NCBI RefSeq assembly: GCF_007874125.1
Contig: NZ_CP040128.1
Coordinates: 620,001 to 684,000 of the forward strand
Length of the DNA: 64,000 nucleotides
Reading direction: 5' to 3'
Origin: Noviherbaspirillum sp. UKPF54
Lineage (GTDB): Bacteria > Pseudomonadota > Gammaproteobacteria > Burkholderiales > Burkholderiaceae_D
In this document: positions 6,976-15,729 of the stretch, in pieces
How the letters are laid out: each line of letters starts with the position of its first letter
Position numbering within the stretch: the stretch's first letter is position 1
Notes under the pieces: model-generated
Told to the model about the DNA's origin: nothing
The model's input: only the letters and a program-made list of their open reading frames with translations
Databases searched by the model: none
Made by a program: the position numbers and the translations under genes

Positions 6976-8877
6976 ATGGCGGTTATTTTCCTCACCAACG
7001 CGCAACTTGCATTCGGCCACGTCGCCTTGCTTGATCACGCGGAATTTTCCCTGGAGCCGGGCGAGCGCGTCGGTCTCATCGGCCGCAACGGCACCGGCAA
7101 ATCCTCGCTGCTGAAAATTATTGCAGGCTACTCCAAGCTGGACGACGGCTTGCTGGTGATGCAGCAGGGGCTCAAGATCGCGTATGTGGAGCAGGAACCG
7201 CAGTTCGCCAGCGATATGAGCGTATTCGACGCCGTCGCGTCCGGCATGGGCGAGCTGCCGCAGCTGCTTGAAGAATACAACGGGCTAGCCGGGCAACTGG
7301 GCGGTGGCGATGATGCTGCTCTCATGGACCGCATGCACGCGATTCAGTCCAGGCTCGACGCAGCCGACGCGTGGAGCCTTAGCAATCGGGTGGAAACAAC
7401 GCTGGCGCGCCTGAGCCTCGACAAGAGCGCGCTGATGGGAACACTGTCCGGCGGCACGCAAAAGCGTGTTGCTCTGGCGCGTGCACTGGTCGGGGCTCCG
7501 GACGTGCTGTTGCTCGACGAGCCGACCAACCACCTCGACTTCACTTCCATCATGTGGCTGGAAGCGCTGCTGCGCGACTTTAAGGGCAGTATCCTGTTCA
7601 TCACCCACGACCGCTCCTTCCTTGACAATGTCGCCACCCGCATCATCGAGCTCGACCGCGGACGCTTGCTTTCCTTCCCCGGCAATTTCAGCGCCTACCA
7701 GACGCGCAAGGCCGAGCAGCTCGAAATCGAGGCCGTCGAAAACGCTAAGTTCGACAAGTTCCTTGCGCAGGAAGAAGTCTGGATCCGCAAGGGTGTGGAA
7801 GCGCGCCGCACGCGCAACGAAGGCCGCGTGCGCCGCCTGGAAGAACTGCGCCGCCAGCGCGGTGCCCGGCGCGAGCAGCAGGGGCAGGTCCGGCTCGACG
7901 TGTCGGCGGGCGAGCGCTCCGGCAAGATCGTTGCGGAGCTGGAGCATGTCGGCAAGCGTTACGGCGACAAGGTCATCGTGCGCGATTTCAGCACAATCAT
8001 CCTGCGCGGCGACAAGGTCGGCCTGATCGGCCCCAACGGCGCGGGCAAGACCACGCTGCTGAAACTGATTCTCGGCGAGGAAGCGCCGGATACGGGTACG
8101 ATCAAGCCGGGCGCACGTCTGCAGATCGCGTATTTCGACCAGATGCGCGCGCAGCTGAATGAAGAGGCGAGTTTGGCCGATACCATTTCGCCGGGCAGCG
8201 ACTGGGTCGAAATCAACGGCCAGCGCAAGCATGTGATGACCTATCTGTCCGATTTCCTGTTCGCGCCGGAGCGCGCCCGTTCGCCGGTGAAATCCCTGTC
8301 GGGCGGCGAACGCAATCGCTTGCTGCTGGCGCGGCTGTTTGCCAAGCCGGCCAACGTGCTGGTGCTCGACGAGCCGACCAACGACCTCGATATCGATACG
8401 CTGGAGCTACTGGAAGAACTGCTGGAAGATTACAGCGGTACCGTGTTTTTGGTCAGCCATGACCGCGCCTTCCTCGACAACGTAGTCACGCAGGTGATCG
8501 TCGCGGAGGGCGAGGGATTGTGGCGCGAGTATGTCGGCGGATATTCCGATTGGGAGCGTGTGCGCGCAACGAGTGCCGTGCCGGCGAAGGCATCTGCCAA
8601 AACGGAGAGCAAGCCCGCTCCCAAGGAGCAGCCGCAGGCGGCGAAACCGAAGAAACTCAGCTACAAGGAACAGCGCGAGCTGGAAACGCTGCCGCAACTC
8701 ATTGCCGATCTCGAAGCGGAGCAGAAGACGATCTCTGAACAGCTGGCCGATCCGGAGCTGTACCGGCAACGGCCGGAAGAGGTGCAGCGGCTCAACGAAC
8801 GCTTCGCAGAGATCGACGAGTTGCTGATGGAAAGTCTTGAAAAGTGGGAAGCGATCGAGGCGAAAGCAAAGGGTTGA
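6976..8877 (+). CDS. uup: ABC-F ATPase Uup
   Basis: 633 residues with two ABC domains and no membrane segment. Walker A motifs are GRNGTGKS (residues 36-43) and GPNGAGKT (about 351-358), with signatures LSGGTQ and LSGGERN and Walker B LLLDEPTNHLDF and LVLDEPTNDLDI. The linker EEVWIRKGVEARRTRNEGR and the C-terminal coiled coil (about 550-633) are the marks of Uup rather than EttA. The family acts on ribosomes or branched DNA; in E. coli loss affects precise excision of transposons. It stands alone, just beyond the right end of the island. Confidence 0.93.
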   Translation: MAVIFLTNAQLAFGHVALLDHAEFSLEPGERVGLIGRNGTGKSSLLKIIAGYSKLDDGLLVMQQGLKIAYVEQEPQFASDMSVFDAVASGMGELPQLLEEYNGLAGQLGGGDDAALMDRMHAIQSRLDAADAWSLSNRVETTLARLSLDKSALMGTLSGGTQKRVALARALVGAPDVLLLDEPTNHLDFTSIMWLEALLRDFKGSILFITHDRSFLDNVATRIIELDRGRLLSFPGNFSAYQTRKAEQLEIEAVENAKFDKFLAQEEVWIRKGVEARRTRNEGRVRRLEELRRQRGARREQQGQVRLDVSAGERSGKIVAELEHVGKRYGDKVIVRDFSTIILRGDKVGLIGPNGAGKTTLLKLILGEEAPDTGTIKPGARLQIAYFDQMRAQLNEEASLADTISPGSDWVEINGQRKHVMTYLSDFLFAPERARSPVKSLSGGERNRLLLARLFAKPANVLVLDEPTNDLDIDTLELLEELLEDYSGTVFLVSHDRAFLDNVVTQVIVAEGEGLWREYVGGYSDWERVRATSAVPAKASAKTESKPAPKEQPQAAKPKKLSYKEQRELETLPQLIADLEAEQKTISEQLADPELYRQRPEEVQRLNERFAEIDELLMESLEKWEAIEAKAKG

Positions 8878-8893
8878 CGCGCAACGGCTGGTC

Positions 8894-9733
8894 CTAGTTC
8901 ATTCGCTTGCACGCTTCGCGCAGTTCCGGCAGCTTTCCGCGCAAGGATTCCGCGTCCGGCGCATACGGACGTTCGGCCAGATAAGCTTCCAAGTCCAGCA
9001 GCGCGGCCTGCGGGCATTCCAGGTTGGCGTAGGCCAGTCCGCGGTCGCGCCGTTCAGTGATTTCATCCGGCAGCAGGATCACCAGCCGCTGCTGCACGCC
9101 CAGAACGCGCTGCCAGCGCAGATGCTCGACGAACAGCGTTTTCAGGTTGCGCAGCATGCGTACCAGGATTTCGCGTGGATGGGCGGCATGCAGGTAATAC
9201 GACAGCGGGATCGCGCCCGGATAGCTCTGCTGCTCGAAGTAAGGCTCCAGCCGCTCTTCCAGTTCTTCGCGCGACAGGCTGGCGCCATTGAACGGATCGA
9301 GCACGATTTCGCCCGACTGTACCGACAGTTTCATCAGGAAGTGGCCGGGGAAGGAAATGCCCTTGACGTTCAGGCCGATCTGCTGTGCCAGCTCCATATA
9401 CAGCACCGCCAGCGAAATCGGTATGCCGCGCCGCGTGCTAATGACGCGGTGCAGGTAGCTGTTGTCGGGATCGTAGTAGTCGTTCACGTTCCCGGCAAAG
9501 CCGAGTTCGCGGTAGAAAAAATGATTGAGCAGCCGCAGTTTCTGGATGTTCGAAGCATCCGATGGAAAGCGCCGCTGCAGCTTTGCGGCAAGCATGTCGA
9601 CTTCGGCCTGCGTCGCCGCCAGGTCCAGATTCGGATCGACGTCCTGCGCAATGGCCAGTGCGGCTTCGAACAGGGGGATCGAATCGTCCTCCTGTACCAG
9701 CGACGCGAAGTAATCGAGGGATTTGATCACCAT
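8894..9733 (-). CDS. SirB1 family protein (transglutaminase-like plus TPR)
   Basis: 279 residues. The N-terminal two thirds show the transglutaminase-like fold of SirB1 (LNHFFYRELGFAGN, RGIPISLAVLYMELAQQIGL, GISFPGHFLMK). The last third resembles tetratricopeptide repeats (RDRGLAYANLECPQAALLDLEAYL). The classic catalytic cysteine is not evident, as in most of this family, so an enzyme activity is doubtful. It is cytosolic. The biochemical role of the family is not well established. Confidence 0.85.
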   Translation of the reverse strand: MVIKSLDYFASLVQEDDSIPLFEAALAIAQDVDPNLDLAATQAEVDMLAAKLQRRFPSDASNIQKLRLLNHFFYRELGFAGNVNDYYDPDNSYLHRVISTRRGIPISLAVLYMELAQQIGLNVKGISFPGHFLMKLSVQSGEIVLDPFNGASLSREELEERLEPYFEQQSYPGAIPLSYYLHAAHPREILVRMLRNLKTLFVEHLRWQRVLGVQQRLVILLPDEITERRDRGLAYANLECPQAALLDLEAYLAERPYAPDAESLRGKLPELREACKRMN

Positions 9734-9798
9734 ACATGACCATCATAAACCATCACGCTGCCAAATAAAGGGCAGAGTGGAAAAGGATGGCCGCGATG

Positions 9799-11349
9799 TC
9801 AGGCAGACACGCGCTTGAAATCCCGGAAGCGAAATCCCATTGCCAGCAGTGCTCCAAAATAAGTTGCCCCGCAAGCGACGATCACGATGCCGAGAGCGCC
9901 GACGCGCTGCAACGGGTGAGCGCGCAGCGCCATCCAGTCGAAGTGCCCGGCCGACCATAGCGCCATGCCCGCCAATAAGAACAGCGCGCCGGCCAGCCTG
10001 AGCAGGAAAATGCGCCAGCCGGGCCGGGCCACGTAAATGCCGCGTCGGCGCAGCCCCCAGTAGAGAAACGCCGCATTGACGCAGGCGCCAAGACCGATCG
10101 ACAGGGCGAGCCCGGCATGGGCAATCCACGGCACGAACAGCAGGTTCATCAATTGTGTTACCACCAGCACGCCGATGGCGATCTTTACCGGTGTGCGGAT
10201 ATCCTGCCGTGCATAAAAACCGGGCGCCAAGATCTTCACCAGAATCAGGCCGATCAGGCCGACACCATAGGCCACCAAGGCGCGCCCGGTCATGGCAACC
10301 GATTGCGCATCGAATTTCCCGTAGTGAAACAGTGTCGTTGTTAGCGGTTCCGACAATGTGGCAAGTCCCACCGCCGCCGGCATCGCAAGCAGGAAAGTCA
10401 GGCGTAGGCCCCAGTCCAGCAGGGCCGAGTATTCCTCGGTATTGTTATCGGCATGCGCCTTGGAAAGACTGGGCAACAGGATGGTGCCCAAGGCAACGCC
10501 AAGCAGCGCGGTCGGGAGTTCCATCAGGCGGTCCGCGTAGGACAGCCACGACACACTGCCGTTGGCAAGGCGCGACGCGATGTTGGTATTGATGATCAGG
10601 CTGATCTGCGCAACCGATACGGCGAATGTTGCCGGGACCATCTGGCGCAGGACGCGGCGTACGCCGGCATCGCGTGTGGCAATCAGGGGATTGCCGGCAA
10701 TTTTCGGCAGCATGCCGATCTTGCGCATCGGCGGTATCTGTACGGCCACCTGCAGGATGCCGCCGATGATGACCGCAATCGCCAGTGCATAGACCGGTTG
10801 CTGCAAATGCGGCGCGAGAAACAGCGAGGCGGCGATAAAGGACAGGTTTAGCAGGACCGGGGTGAAGGCAGGTACCCGGAATTCACGCCAAGTATTCAAC
10901 ACACCGCCGGCCAGCGCCACGAAGGACATGAAGCCGATGTATGGAAACATGAGGCGGGTCATGACGACCGACACATTGAAGGCGTCCGGATCGGATTTGA
11001 GGCCGGTTGCCATGAAGTAGACGATGACCGGCGAGGCGATAATTCCCAGCAGGCAGGTCAGTACCAGTATCCAGGTCAGCAAGGTGGCGACGTGATCGAC
11101 CAGTTCCTTGGTGGCTTCGCTTCCTTTTTTGTTCTTGTACTCGGCCAGGATCGGCACGAAGGCTTGCGAAAACGCGCCTTCTGCAAACAGCCGGCGCAGC
11201 AGGTTGGGGATACGGAAGGCAACGAAAAAGGCGTCGGTGTAGGCGGAGGCGCCGAACGCGCGCGCCACCAGGAGTTCGCGGACAAGGCCCGTGACCCGGG
11301 ATACCATGGTCATGCCGAAGATCGTGGCAAGCGTTTTGTGCAGATTCAT
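9799..11349 (-). CDS. murJ: Lipid II flippase MurJ
   Basis: 516 residues, about 14 transmembrane helices of the MOP superfamily. It begins MNLHKTLATIFGMTMVSRVTGLVRE, the conserved opening of MurJ/MviN, and contains AEGAFSQAFVPILAEY. MurJ moves undecaprenyl-linked peptidoglycan precursor across the inner membrane. It lies divergent from rpsT, the usual arrangement in Burkholderiales, and is an essential cell-wall gene. Confidence 0.95.
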   Translation of the reverse strand: MNLHKTLATIFGMTMVSRVTGLVRELLVARAFGASAYTDAFFVAFRIPNLLRRLFAEGAFSQAFVPILAEYKNKKGSEATKELVDHVATLLTWILVLTCLLGIIASPVIVYFMATGLKSDPDAFNVSVVMTRLMFPYIGFMSFVALAGGVLNTWREFRVPAFTPVLLNLSFIAASLFLAPHLQQPVYALAIAVIIGGILQVAVQIPPMRKIGMLPKIAGNPLIATRDAGVRRVLRQMVPATFAVSVAQISLIINTNIASRLANGSVSWLSYADRLMELPTALLGVALGTILLPSLSKAHADNNTEEYSALLDWGLRLTFLLAMPAAVGLATLSEPLTTTLFHYGKFDAQSVAMTGRALVAYGVGLIGLILVKILAPGFYARQDIRTPVKIAIGVLVVTQLMNLLFVPWIAHAGLALSIGLGACVNAAFLYWGLRRRGIYVARPGWRIFLLRLAGALFLLAGMALWSAGHFDWMALRAHPLQRVGALGIVIVACGATYFGALLAMGFRFRDFKRVSA

Positions 11350-11432
11350 GGGGCGCCATTATAGCTGCGGATATGACGGTGCCCGGCGCGCAATTGCTTC
11401 CAGTTGTTTCGTATCCGATTCCATGGAGAGCG

Positions 11433-11461
11433 TTGCCCATTTTCTAAAAAGGCGTTATAAT
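11433..11461 (+). promoter_or_regulatory. Sigma-70 promoter of rpsT
   Basis: TTGCCC at 11433-11438, a 17-base spacer and a perfect TATAAT at 11456-11461. The start site would leave a leader of about 70 bases before the rpsT ATG at 11539. Confidence 0.7.
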
Positions 11462-11538
11462 CCGCAGCTTTACTGATTTCTGTGTGGCTGATTCTGAGGT
11501 TCGGCGCATACAGTTCGATTTCGTTTTAGGAAACTTAC

Positions 11539-11802
11539 ATGGCAAATACCGCACAAGCACGCAAGCGTGCTCGTCAAGCAGTCAAGCAAAACGCGCACAA
11601 CTCCAGCCAGCGTTCCACGCTGCGCACCGCGATCAAGGCCGTTCGCAAGGCGATTGAGGCTGGCGACAAAGCTGCTGCTTCGCAAGTTTTCCAGGCTTCC
11701 GTGTCGACCATCGACCGTATCGCTGACAAGAAGATCATCCACAAGAACAAGGCTGCTCGCCACAAGAGCCGCTTGGCTGCTGCCCTGAAGGCGCTGGCCT
11801 AA
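11539..11802 (+). CDS. rpsT: 30S ribosomal protein S20
   Basis: 87 residues, Ala/Lys/Arg-rich and all-helical, starting [13 protein letters not shown] and with the family stretch [13 protein letters not shown] near the end. S20 binds 16S rRNA in the small subunit. A single-gene transcript: strong promoter upstream and hairpin terminator downstream. Confidence 0.97.
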   Translation: MANTAQARKRARQAVKQNAHNSSQRSTLRTAIKAVRKAIEAGDKAAASQVFQASVSTIDRIADKKIIHKNKAARHKSRLAAALKALA

Positions 11803-11852
11803 GCAAGCCTGTCTCCCCTGGCGCGAGTCAGGGGTATGATCGGAATGAATCC

Positions 11853-11889
11853 AACCCGCATGATGTCTGTCATGCGGGTTCTGTCGTTT
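11853..11889 (+). terminator. Rho-independent terminator of rpsT
   Basis: Perfect 11-bp stem AACCCGCATGA / TCATGCGGGTT (11853-11863 and 11870-11880) with a 6-base loop and a weak T-rich tail, 50 bp after the rpsT stop. Confidence 0.7.
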
Positions 11890-11963
11890 CCGTGGAGATT
11901 GTTTTTCGCTCCAGCCCGATGAAGCGGGCGGAACGCGTCTTCTTACTTCATTGAATAAGGTTC

Positions 11964-12413
11964 TTAGCGCGGCAAGCCATCGATGATGCTGCCCGGCTTA
12001 ATGTTGCGTTGCTTGAACCAGCCGCGGTTCATTTCCAGCGCGTAGGTTGCCGGCTTTTTCGCGCAATGCGATTCCAGCGTCTGTGGCTCCATGTCTTCAA
12101 TGTTGATGACCTTTCCTGTCTCGTCGATAAAGGCGACTGACAGCGGAATCAATGTGTTTTTCATCCACATGCAGACACCGGCGGGTGCGCCGAACAGGAA
12201 CACCATGCCTTCGTTCTGCCCCATCTTTTCACGAAGCATTAACCCCTGCTGGCGCTGAGCTTCCGTTGCCGCTACTTCGGCCTTGATGACATGAATGCCG
12301 GCATTGAGGGGTATCACCGGAAATTTGACTGCTTGCTGAGCGAGGGCGGTGCCGCTGATGAGCGTGGCGAATACAGTCGCTAACGTAACGCGGAAGGGTG
12401 TGAGCTTGTTCAT
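11964..12413 (-). CDS. Exported DUF192 family protein
   Basis: 149 residues. A signal peptide (to about ALAQQ, residue 26) precedes one DUF192 domain with the family motifs EAQRQQGLMLREKM, MVFLF and CMWMKNTLIPLSVAFID. The domain is a small beta-barrel found in many bacteria and archaea; its function is unknown. The signal peptide suggests a periplasmic location. Confidence 0.85.
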   Translation of the reverse strand: MNKLTPFRVTLATVFATLISGTALAQQAVKFPVIPLNAGIHVIKAEVAATEAQRQQGLMLREKMGQNEGMVFLFGAPAGVCMWMKNTLIPLSVAFIDETGKVINIEDMEPQTLESHCAKKPATYALEMNRGWFKQRNIKPGSIIDGLPR

Positions 12414-12452
12414 GGCCTAATCTTAAGCGTGATCGGCGGCGCATCTCAACAA

Positions 12453-12478
12453 AAAAGGCAGGACAAGCCTGCCTTTTC
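12453..12478 (-). terminator. Terminator of the small Ala/Lys-rich exported protein
   Basis: Stem AAAAGGCAGG / CCTGCCTTTT (12453-12462 and 12467-12476) with a 4-base centre. On the minus strand it is followed by a T-run, 25 bp downstream of the stop at 12502. Confidence 0.75.
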
Positions 12479-12501
12479 TATTGAGGCTGATGCACCAGGG
12501 A

Positions 12502-12702
12502 TTACTTGGAGGCTTCAGCGGATGCGGCGGCCGGAGCAGCAGCGGCTTTCTTTGCTTTTTTGGCTTTCTTGACCTTCTTGGCTTTCGGTGCCGGAGCAGA
12601 AGCGGCTGCGTCGGCGGAAGCGGCCGGAGCGGCAGCCTGGTCGGCGGCGAAGGCAGCGGTGGCGAACAGACCAGCAATCAGGGCGGCGATCAGTTTTTTC
12701 AT
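12502..12702 (-). CDS. Small exported Ala/Lys-rich low-complexity protein
   Basis: 66 residues from the ATG at 12702, which follows an AAGGACAA ribosome site and starts a signal peptide (MKKLIAALIAGLFATAAFA). The mature protein is almost only Ala, Pro, Ser and Lys, with a basic core KAKKVKKAKKAKKA. It looks like the disordered tail of histone-H1-like proteins but is exported. Function unknown; short genes of this kind are frequent in Burkholderiales. It has its own terminator. Confidence 0.7.
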   Translation of the reverse strand: MKKLIAALIAGLFATAAFAADQAAAPAASADAAASAPAPKAKKVKKAKKAKKAAAAPAAASAEASK

Positions 12703-12841
12703 TTGTTGTCCTTCAGGTAAGAATGTTGATAACGTTGATTCAGATGAATCAATGTTATTAACGGAATACAACAAGTACGGTTGACAATGGTTTGTCGATA
12801 TCCGGCTGTTTCAGTAAGACGTGATTTGTGAAGAAATGGGT

Positions 12842-13462
12842 TCAACGGAGCCGGGAGGGCGATACTTCGCACCATTCGCCTGGTAATAACGGGTGTGTTT
12901 CCAACGAAAATGGACCGATTGCAATACGTACCAGCCTCAAGGTCGGCAGCCCCACTGCGGCAGTCATCCGTCGCACCTGCCGATTTTTCCCCTCGGATAA
13001 AGTAATTGCTAGCCAGCTTGTTGGCACCTGGGCCCGTTCACGGATCGGTGGGGTGCGTTCCCATAGCCATTCCGGTGTCAGGATTTGTTTTGCCTCGCAA
13101 GGCTGCGTCACGAAATCGCTAAGGTCGAGCGGACCGCTCAGCCGTTCAAGTGCCCGTTCATCGGGCAAACCTTCTACTTGTGCAATATAGGTTTTAGGTT
13201 GCTTGCGTTTCGGATGGCTGATTTCATGCTGAAGTTTTCCGTCGTCGGTCAGCAGTAGCAAGCCTTCGCTGTCAGCGTCCAGTCGTCCAGCCGGATAGAT
13301 ATTTGGAATCGTCAGGTAATCGGCTAGTGTCGCCCGGCTTGAATGCGCCGAGAATTGACACATGACCTGAAAGGGCTTGTTGAACAGGATCAGCGGCATG
13401 CGGGGTTTTTTATGGATGGAAGTCGGACGTGAATCGGTAAGGTTCTCGTCAGCGCGATTCAT
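12842..13462 (-). CDS. rluE: 23S rRNA pseudouridine synthase, RluE type
   Basis: 206 residues of the RsuA/RluB/E/F family, without an S4 domain, which fits RluE. The catalytic aspartate is Asp62 in AGRLDADSEGLLLLTDDG. Later motifs are KTYIAQVEG and SEGKNRQVRRMTAAVGLPTLRLVR. RluE converts U2457 of 23S rRNA to pseudouridine. Homologs often start at the internal Met22 (MPLILFNKPFQ, ATG at 13399), so the true start may be there; neither candidate has a strong ribosome site. Confidence 0.85.
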   Translation of the reverse strand: MNRADENLTDSRPTSIHKKPRMPLILFNKPFQVMCQFSAHSSRATLADYLTIPNIYPAGRLDADSEGLLLLTDDGKLQHEISHPKRKQPKTYIAQVEGLPDERALERLSGPLDLSDFVTQPCEAKQILTPEWLWERTPPIRERAQVPTSWLAITLSEGKNRQVRRMTAAVGLPTLRLVRIAIGPFSLETHPLLPGEWCEVSPSRLR

Positions 13463-13672
13463 GACAATCGAGATATTGCAGCGCTTGCAAGGTGCTCTAT
13501 TTTACGCGTTGCGCGCTTGGGATTTTGAACTAACCTTGTACTGATCCAAACGCCATAGCCATACGAGCAAGGTTGCGTGTGCCAAAAAGCGACCATTGCT
13601 TGATTGTTATTGATGTTGCTCGCGGTAAAAATTATGGCATCTAGTAAAATAGTAGTGCATAATACGAAATGT

Positions 13673-13697
13673 TGGTCTTATGTCTTATATAAGACCA
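13673..13697. promoter_or_regulatory. Palindromic operator upstream of icd
   Basis: It contains the perfect 14-bp palindrome GTCTTATATAAGAC (13682-13695) with an extra GTCTTAT half-site just before it, inside an outer inverted repeat TGGTCTTA/TAAGACCA. It lies about 70 bp upstream of the icd start. Form and place suggest a dimeric, GntR-like repressor of central metabolism; the regulator is not identified. Confidence 0.5.
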
Positions 13698-13703
13698 GAG
13701 TGA

Positions 13704-13728
13704 AACTTTAAAACAAAAATTTAAAGTT
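13704..13728 (+). promoter_or_regulatory. AT-rich inverted repeat in the icd leader
   Basis: Perfect 9-bp arms AACTTTAAA / TTTAAAGTT with the 7-base loop acaaaaa, directly after the palindromic operator and 38 bp before the start codon. It could be a second operator or a leader hairpin. Confidence 0.4.
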
Positions 13729-13765
13729 CATACGCCATCCTTTTCCTCCTTAACCCCCGGAGCAT

Positions 13766-15022
13766 ATGATGTATCAACATATCAAAGTGCCTGCCGACGG
13801 ACAAAAGATCACCGTCAATGCCGATTTCTCCCTGACCGTTCCAGACAATCCGATCATTCCTTACATTGAAGGCGATGGCACCGGTGTGGACATCAGCCCG
13901 GTCATGATCAAGGTGGTGGATGCCGCGGTTGCTAAGGCTTATGGCGGCAAGCGCAAGATCAGCTGGATGGAAATCTATGCCGGTGAGAAGTCGACCAAGG
14001 TGTATGGTCCGGACGTATGGCTGCCGGAAGAGACGCTGAAGATATTGAAGGATTACGTAGTATCGATCAAGGGCCCGTTGACGACCCCGGTCGGCGGCGG
14101 CATCCGCTCGCTGAACGTGGCCCTGCGCCAGGAACTTGACCTGTACGTCTGCCTGCGCCCGGTGCGTTACTTCAAGGGCGTGCCTTCGCCGGTGCGTGAG
14201 CCGGAAAAGACCGACATGGTGATCTTCCGTGAAAACTCCGAAGACATCTATGCCGGTATCGAATGGGCGGAAGGCTCCGACGGCGCCAAGAAGGTGATCG
14301 ATTTCCTGATCAAGGAAATGGGCGTCAAGAAGATCCGCTTCCCGGGTTCCTCCGGCATCGGTATCAAGCCGGTGTCGCGCGAAGGCACCGAGCGCCTGGT
14401 GCGCAAGGCGATCCAGTATGCGATCGACAACGACAAGCCGTCCGTGACGATTGTCCACAAGGGCAACATCATGAAGTACACCGAAGGCGGCTTCCGTGAC
14501 TGGGCATATGCGCTGGCCCAGAAGGAATTCGGCGCGCAGCTGATCGATGGCGGCCCGTGGTGCAAGTTCAAGAATCCGAAGACTGGCCGCGAAATCACGG
14601 TCAAGGATTCGATTGCTGACGCATTCCTGCAGCAAATCCTGCTGCGTCCGAACGAGTACAGCGTGATCGCCACGCTGAACCTGAACGGCGACTACATCTC
14701 CGACGCGCTGGCAGCACAAGTCGGCGGCATCGGCATCGCTCCGGGCGCCAACCTGTCCGACTCCGTGGCGATGTTCGAGGCAACTCACGGCACCGCACCG
14801 AAGTATGCCGGCAAGGATTACGTGAATCCGGGCTCGCTGATCTTGTCCGCCGAAATGATGCTGCGTCATATGGGCTGGGTTGAAGCCGCCGACCTGATCA
14901 TCACCTCAACGGAAAAAGCAATCACGTCGAAGAAGGTGACCTACGACTTCGCGCGCCTGATGGAAGGTGCAACTCAGGTATCTTGCTCGGGTTTTGGCCA
15001 GGTAATGATCGACAACATGTAA
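13766..15022 (+). CDS. icd: Isocitrate dehydrogenase (NADP+)
   Basis: 418 residues, the length of the E. coli-type homodimeric enzyme. Visible motifs are [15 protein letters not shown], the phosphorylatable-serine region [26 protein letters not shown] and the NADP-site region [18 protein letters not shown]. It oxidises isocitrate to 2-oxoglutarate in the TCA cycle, in the cytosol. Two ATGs stand side by side (13766, 13769) behind a GGAG site. Single-gene unit with an operator-like palindrome upstream and a terminator downstream. Confidence 0.96.
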   Translation: MMYQHIKVPADGQKITVNADFSLTVPDNPIIPYIEGDGTGVDISPVMIKVVDAAVAKAYGGKRKISWMEIYAGEKSTKVYGPDVWLPEETLKILKDYVVSIKGPLTTPVGGGIRSLNVALRQELDLYVCLRPVRYFKGVPSPVREPEKTDMVIFRENSEDIYAGIEWAEGSDGAKKVIDFLIKEMGVKKIRFPGSSGIGIKPVSREGTERLVRKAIQYAIDNDKPSVTIVHKGNIMKYTEGGFRDWAYALAQKEFGAQLIDGGPWCKFKNPKTGREITVKDSIADAFLQQILLRPNEYSVIATLNLNGDYISDALAAQVGGIGIAPGANLSDSVAMFEATHGTAPKYAGKDYVNPGSLILSAEMMLRHMGWVEAADLIITSTEKAITSKKVTYDFARLMEGATQVSCSGFGQVMIDNM

Positions 15023-15042
15023 ATTGCGGTAGCTGACGCGAT

Positions 15043-15074
15043 AAAAAAAGGCCGGAAGATTTCCGGCCTTTTTT
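15043..15074. terminator. Bidirectional terminator between icd and the NarL-type regulator
   Basis: GC-rich stem AAGGCCGGAA / TTCCGGCCTT flanked by an A-run and a T-run, so it can stop transcription from both convergent genes. Confidence 0.85.
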
Positions 15075-15087
15075 ATTTGCTGCACCG

Positions 15088-15729
15088 TTATTTGATCGGC
15101 GCGTGCTCAAGCGCGAAGCGGATCAGATCGGCCTGTCCTTCGATGCCGAGCTTGCGCTTGATATTCAGGCGGTGTGTCTCCACCGTACGCACGCTCAGGT
15201 CCATTTCTCGTGCAATATGCTTGTTCGATTTGCCGGTGGCAATGTAGTGTAGTACTTCGCGCTCACGCCGTGTCAAGAGCGTTGCCGGCTGCGCCGGTTT
15301 GGCCAGCTGTTTGGTTAGACCGGCACTGTAATAAATGCCCCCTGACATTACCGTGTCGATGGCGGCGATGATGTCCGTTGCTGGCGCATCCTTCAACACA
15401 TAACCCCGTGCGCCTGCCTGAATGGCTTGCATAACGTATTCCGCCTTGTCGTGCATGCTAAGCATCAACACCGCGATTTCCGGATGCAAGGTATTGAATC
15501 GGCCGGTTAATTCGATGCCGTTCGCCCCATTGAGATTGATATCCATCAGTGCCAGATCGATATGCTCGGCAGTGGCATGCCGTAGTGCCTCGTCGGCGTT
15601 GCCGGCCTCGGCCACGACAGCGAAATGCGGGATCGTTTCGAGACGTGCGCGCAGGCCGTCGCGCACAAGCGGGTGATCGTCCACCAGCAGGATATGGATA
15701 TGGCGTTGCAGGATAGGGGATTGATTCAT
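15088..15729 (-). CDS. NarL/FixJ-family response regulator
   Basis: 213 residues: receiver domain (about 11-127) with acidic pair DD17-18, phosphoacceptor Asp63 (LALMDINLNG) and Lys in YVLKDAP, then a LuxR-type helix-turn-helix (LLTRREREVLHYIATGKSNKHIAREMDLSVRTVETH). Its start overlaps the stop of the upstream histidine kinase by ATGA, so the two are translationally coupled and form a cognate pair. It should bind DNA as a phosphorylated dimer. Target genes are unknown. Confidence 0.93.
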   Translation of the reverse strand: MNQSPILQRHIHILLVDDHPLVRDGLRARLETIPHFAVVAEAGNADEALRHATAEHIDLALMDINLNGANGIELTGRFNTLHPEIAVLMLSMHDKAEYVMQAIQAGARGYVLKDAPATDIIAAIDTVMSGGIYYSAGLTKQLAKPAQPATLLTRREREVLHYIATGKSNKHIAREMDLSVRTVETHRLNIKRKLGIEGQADLIRFALEHAPIK

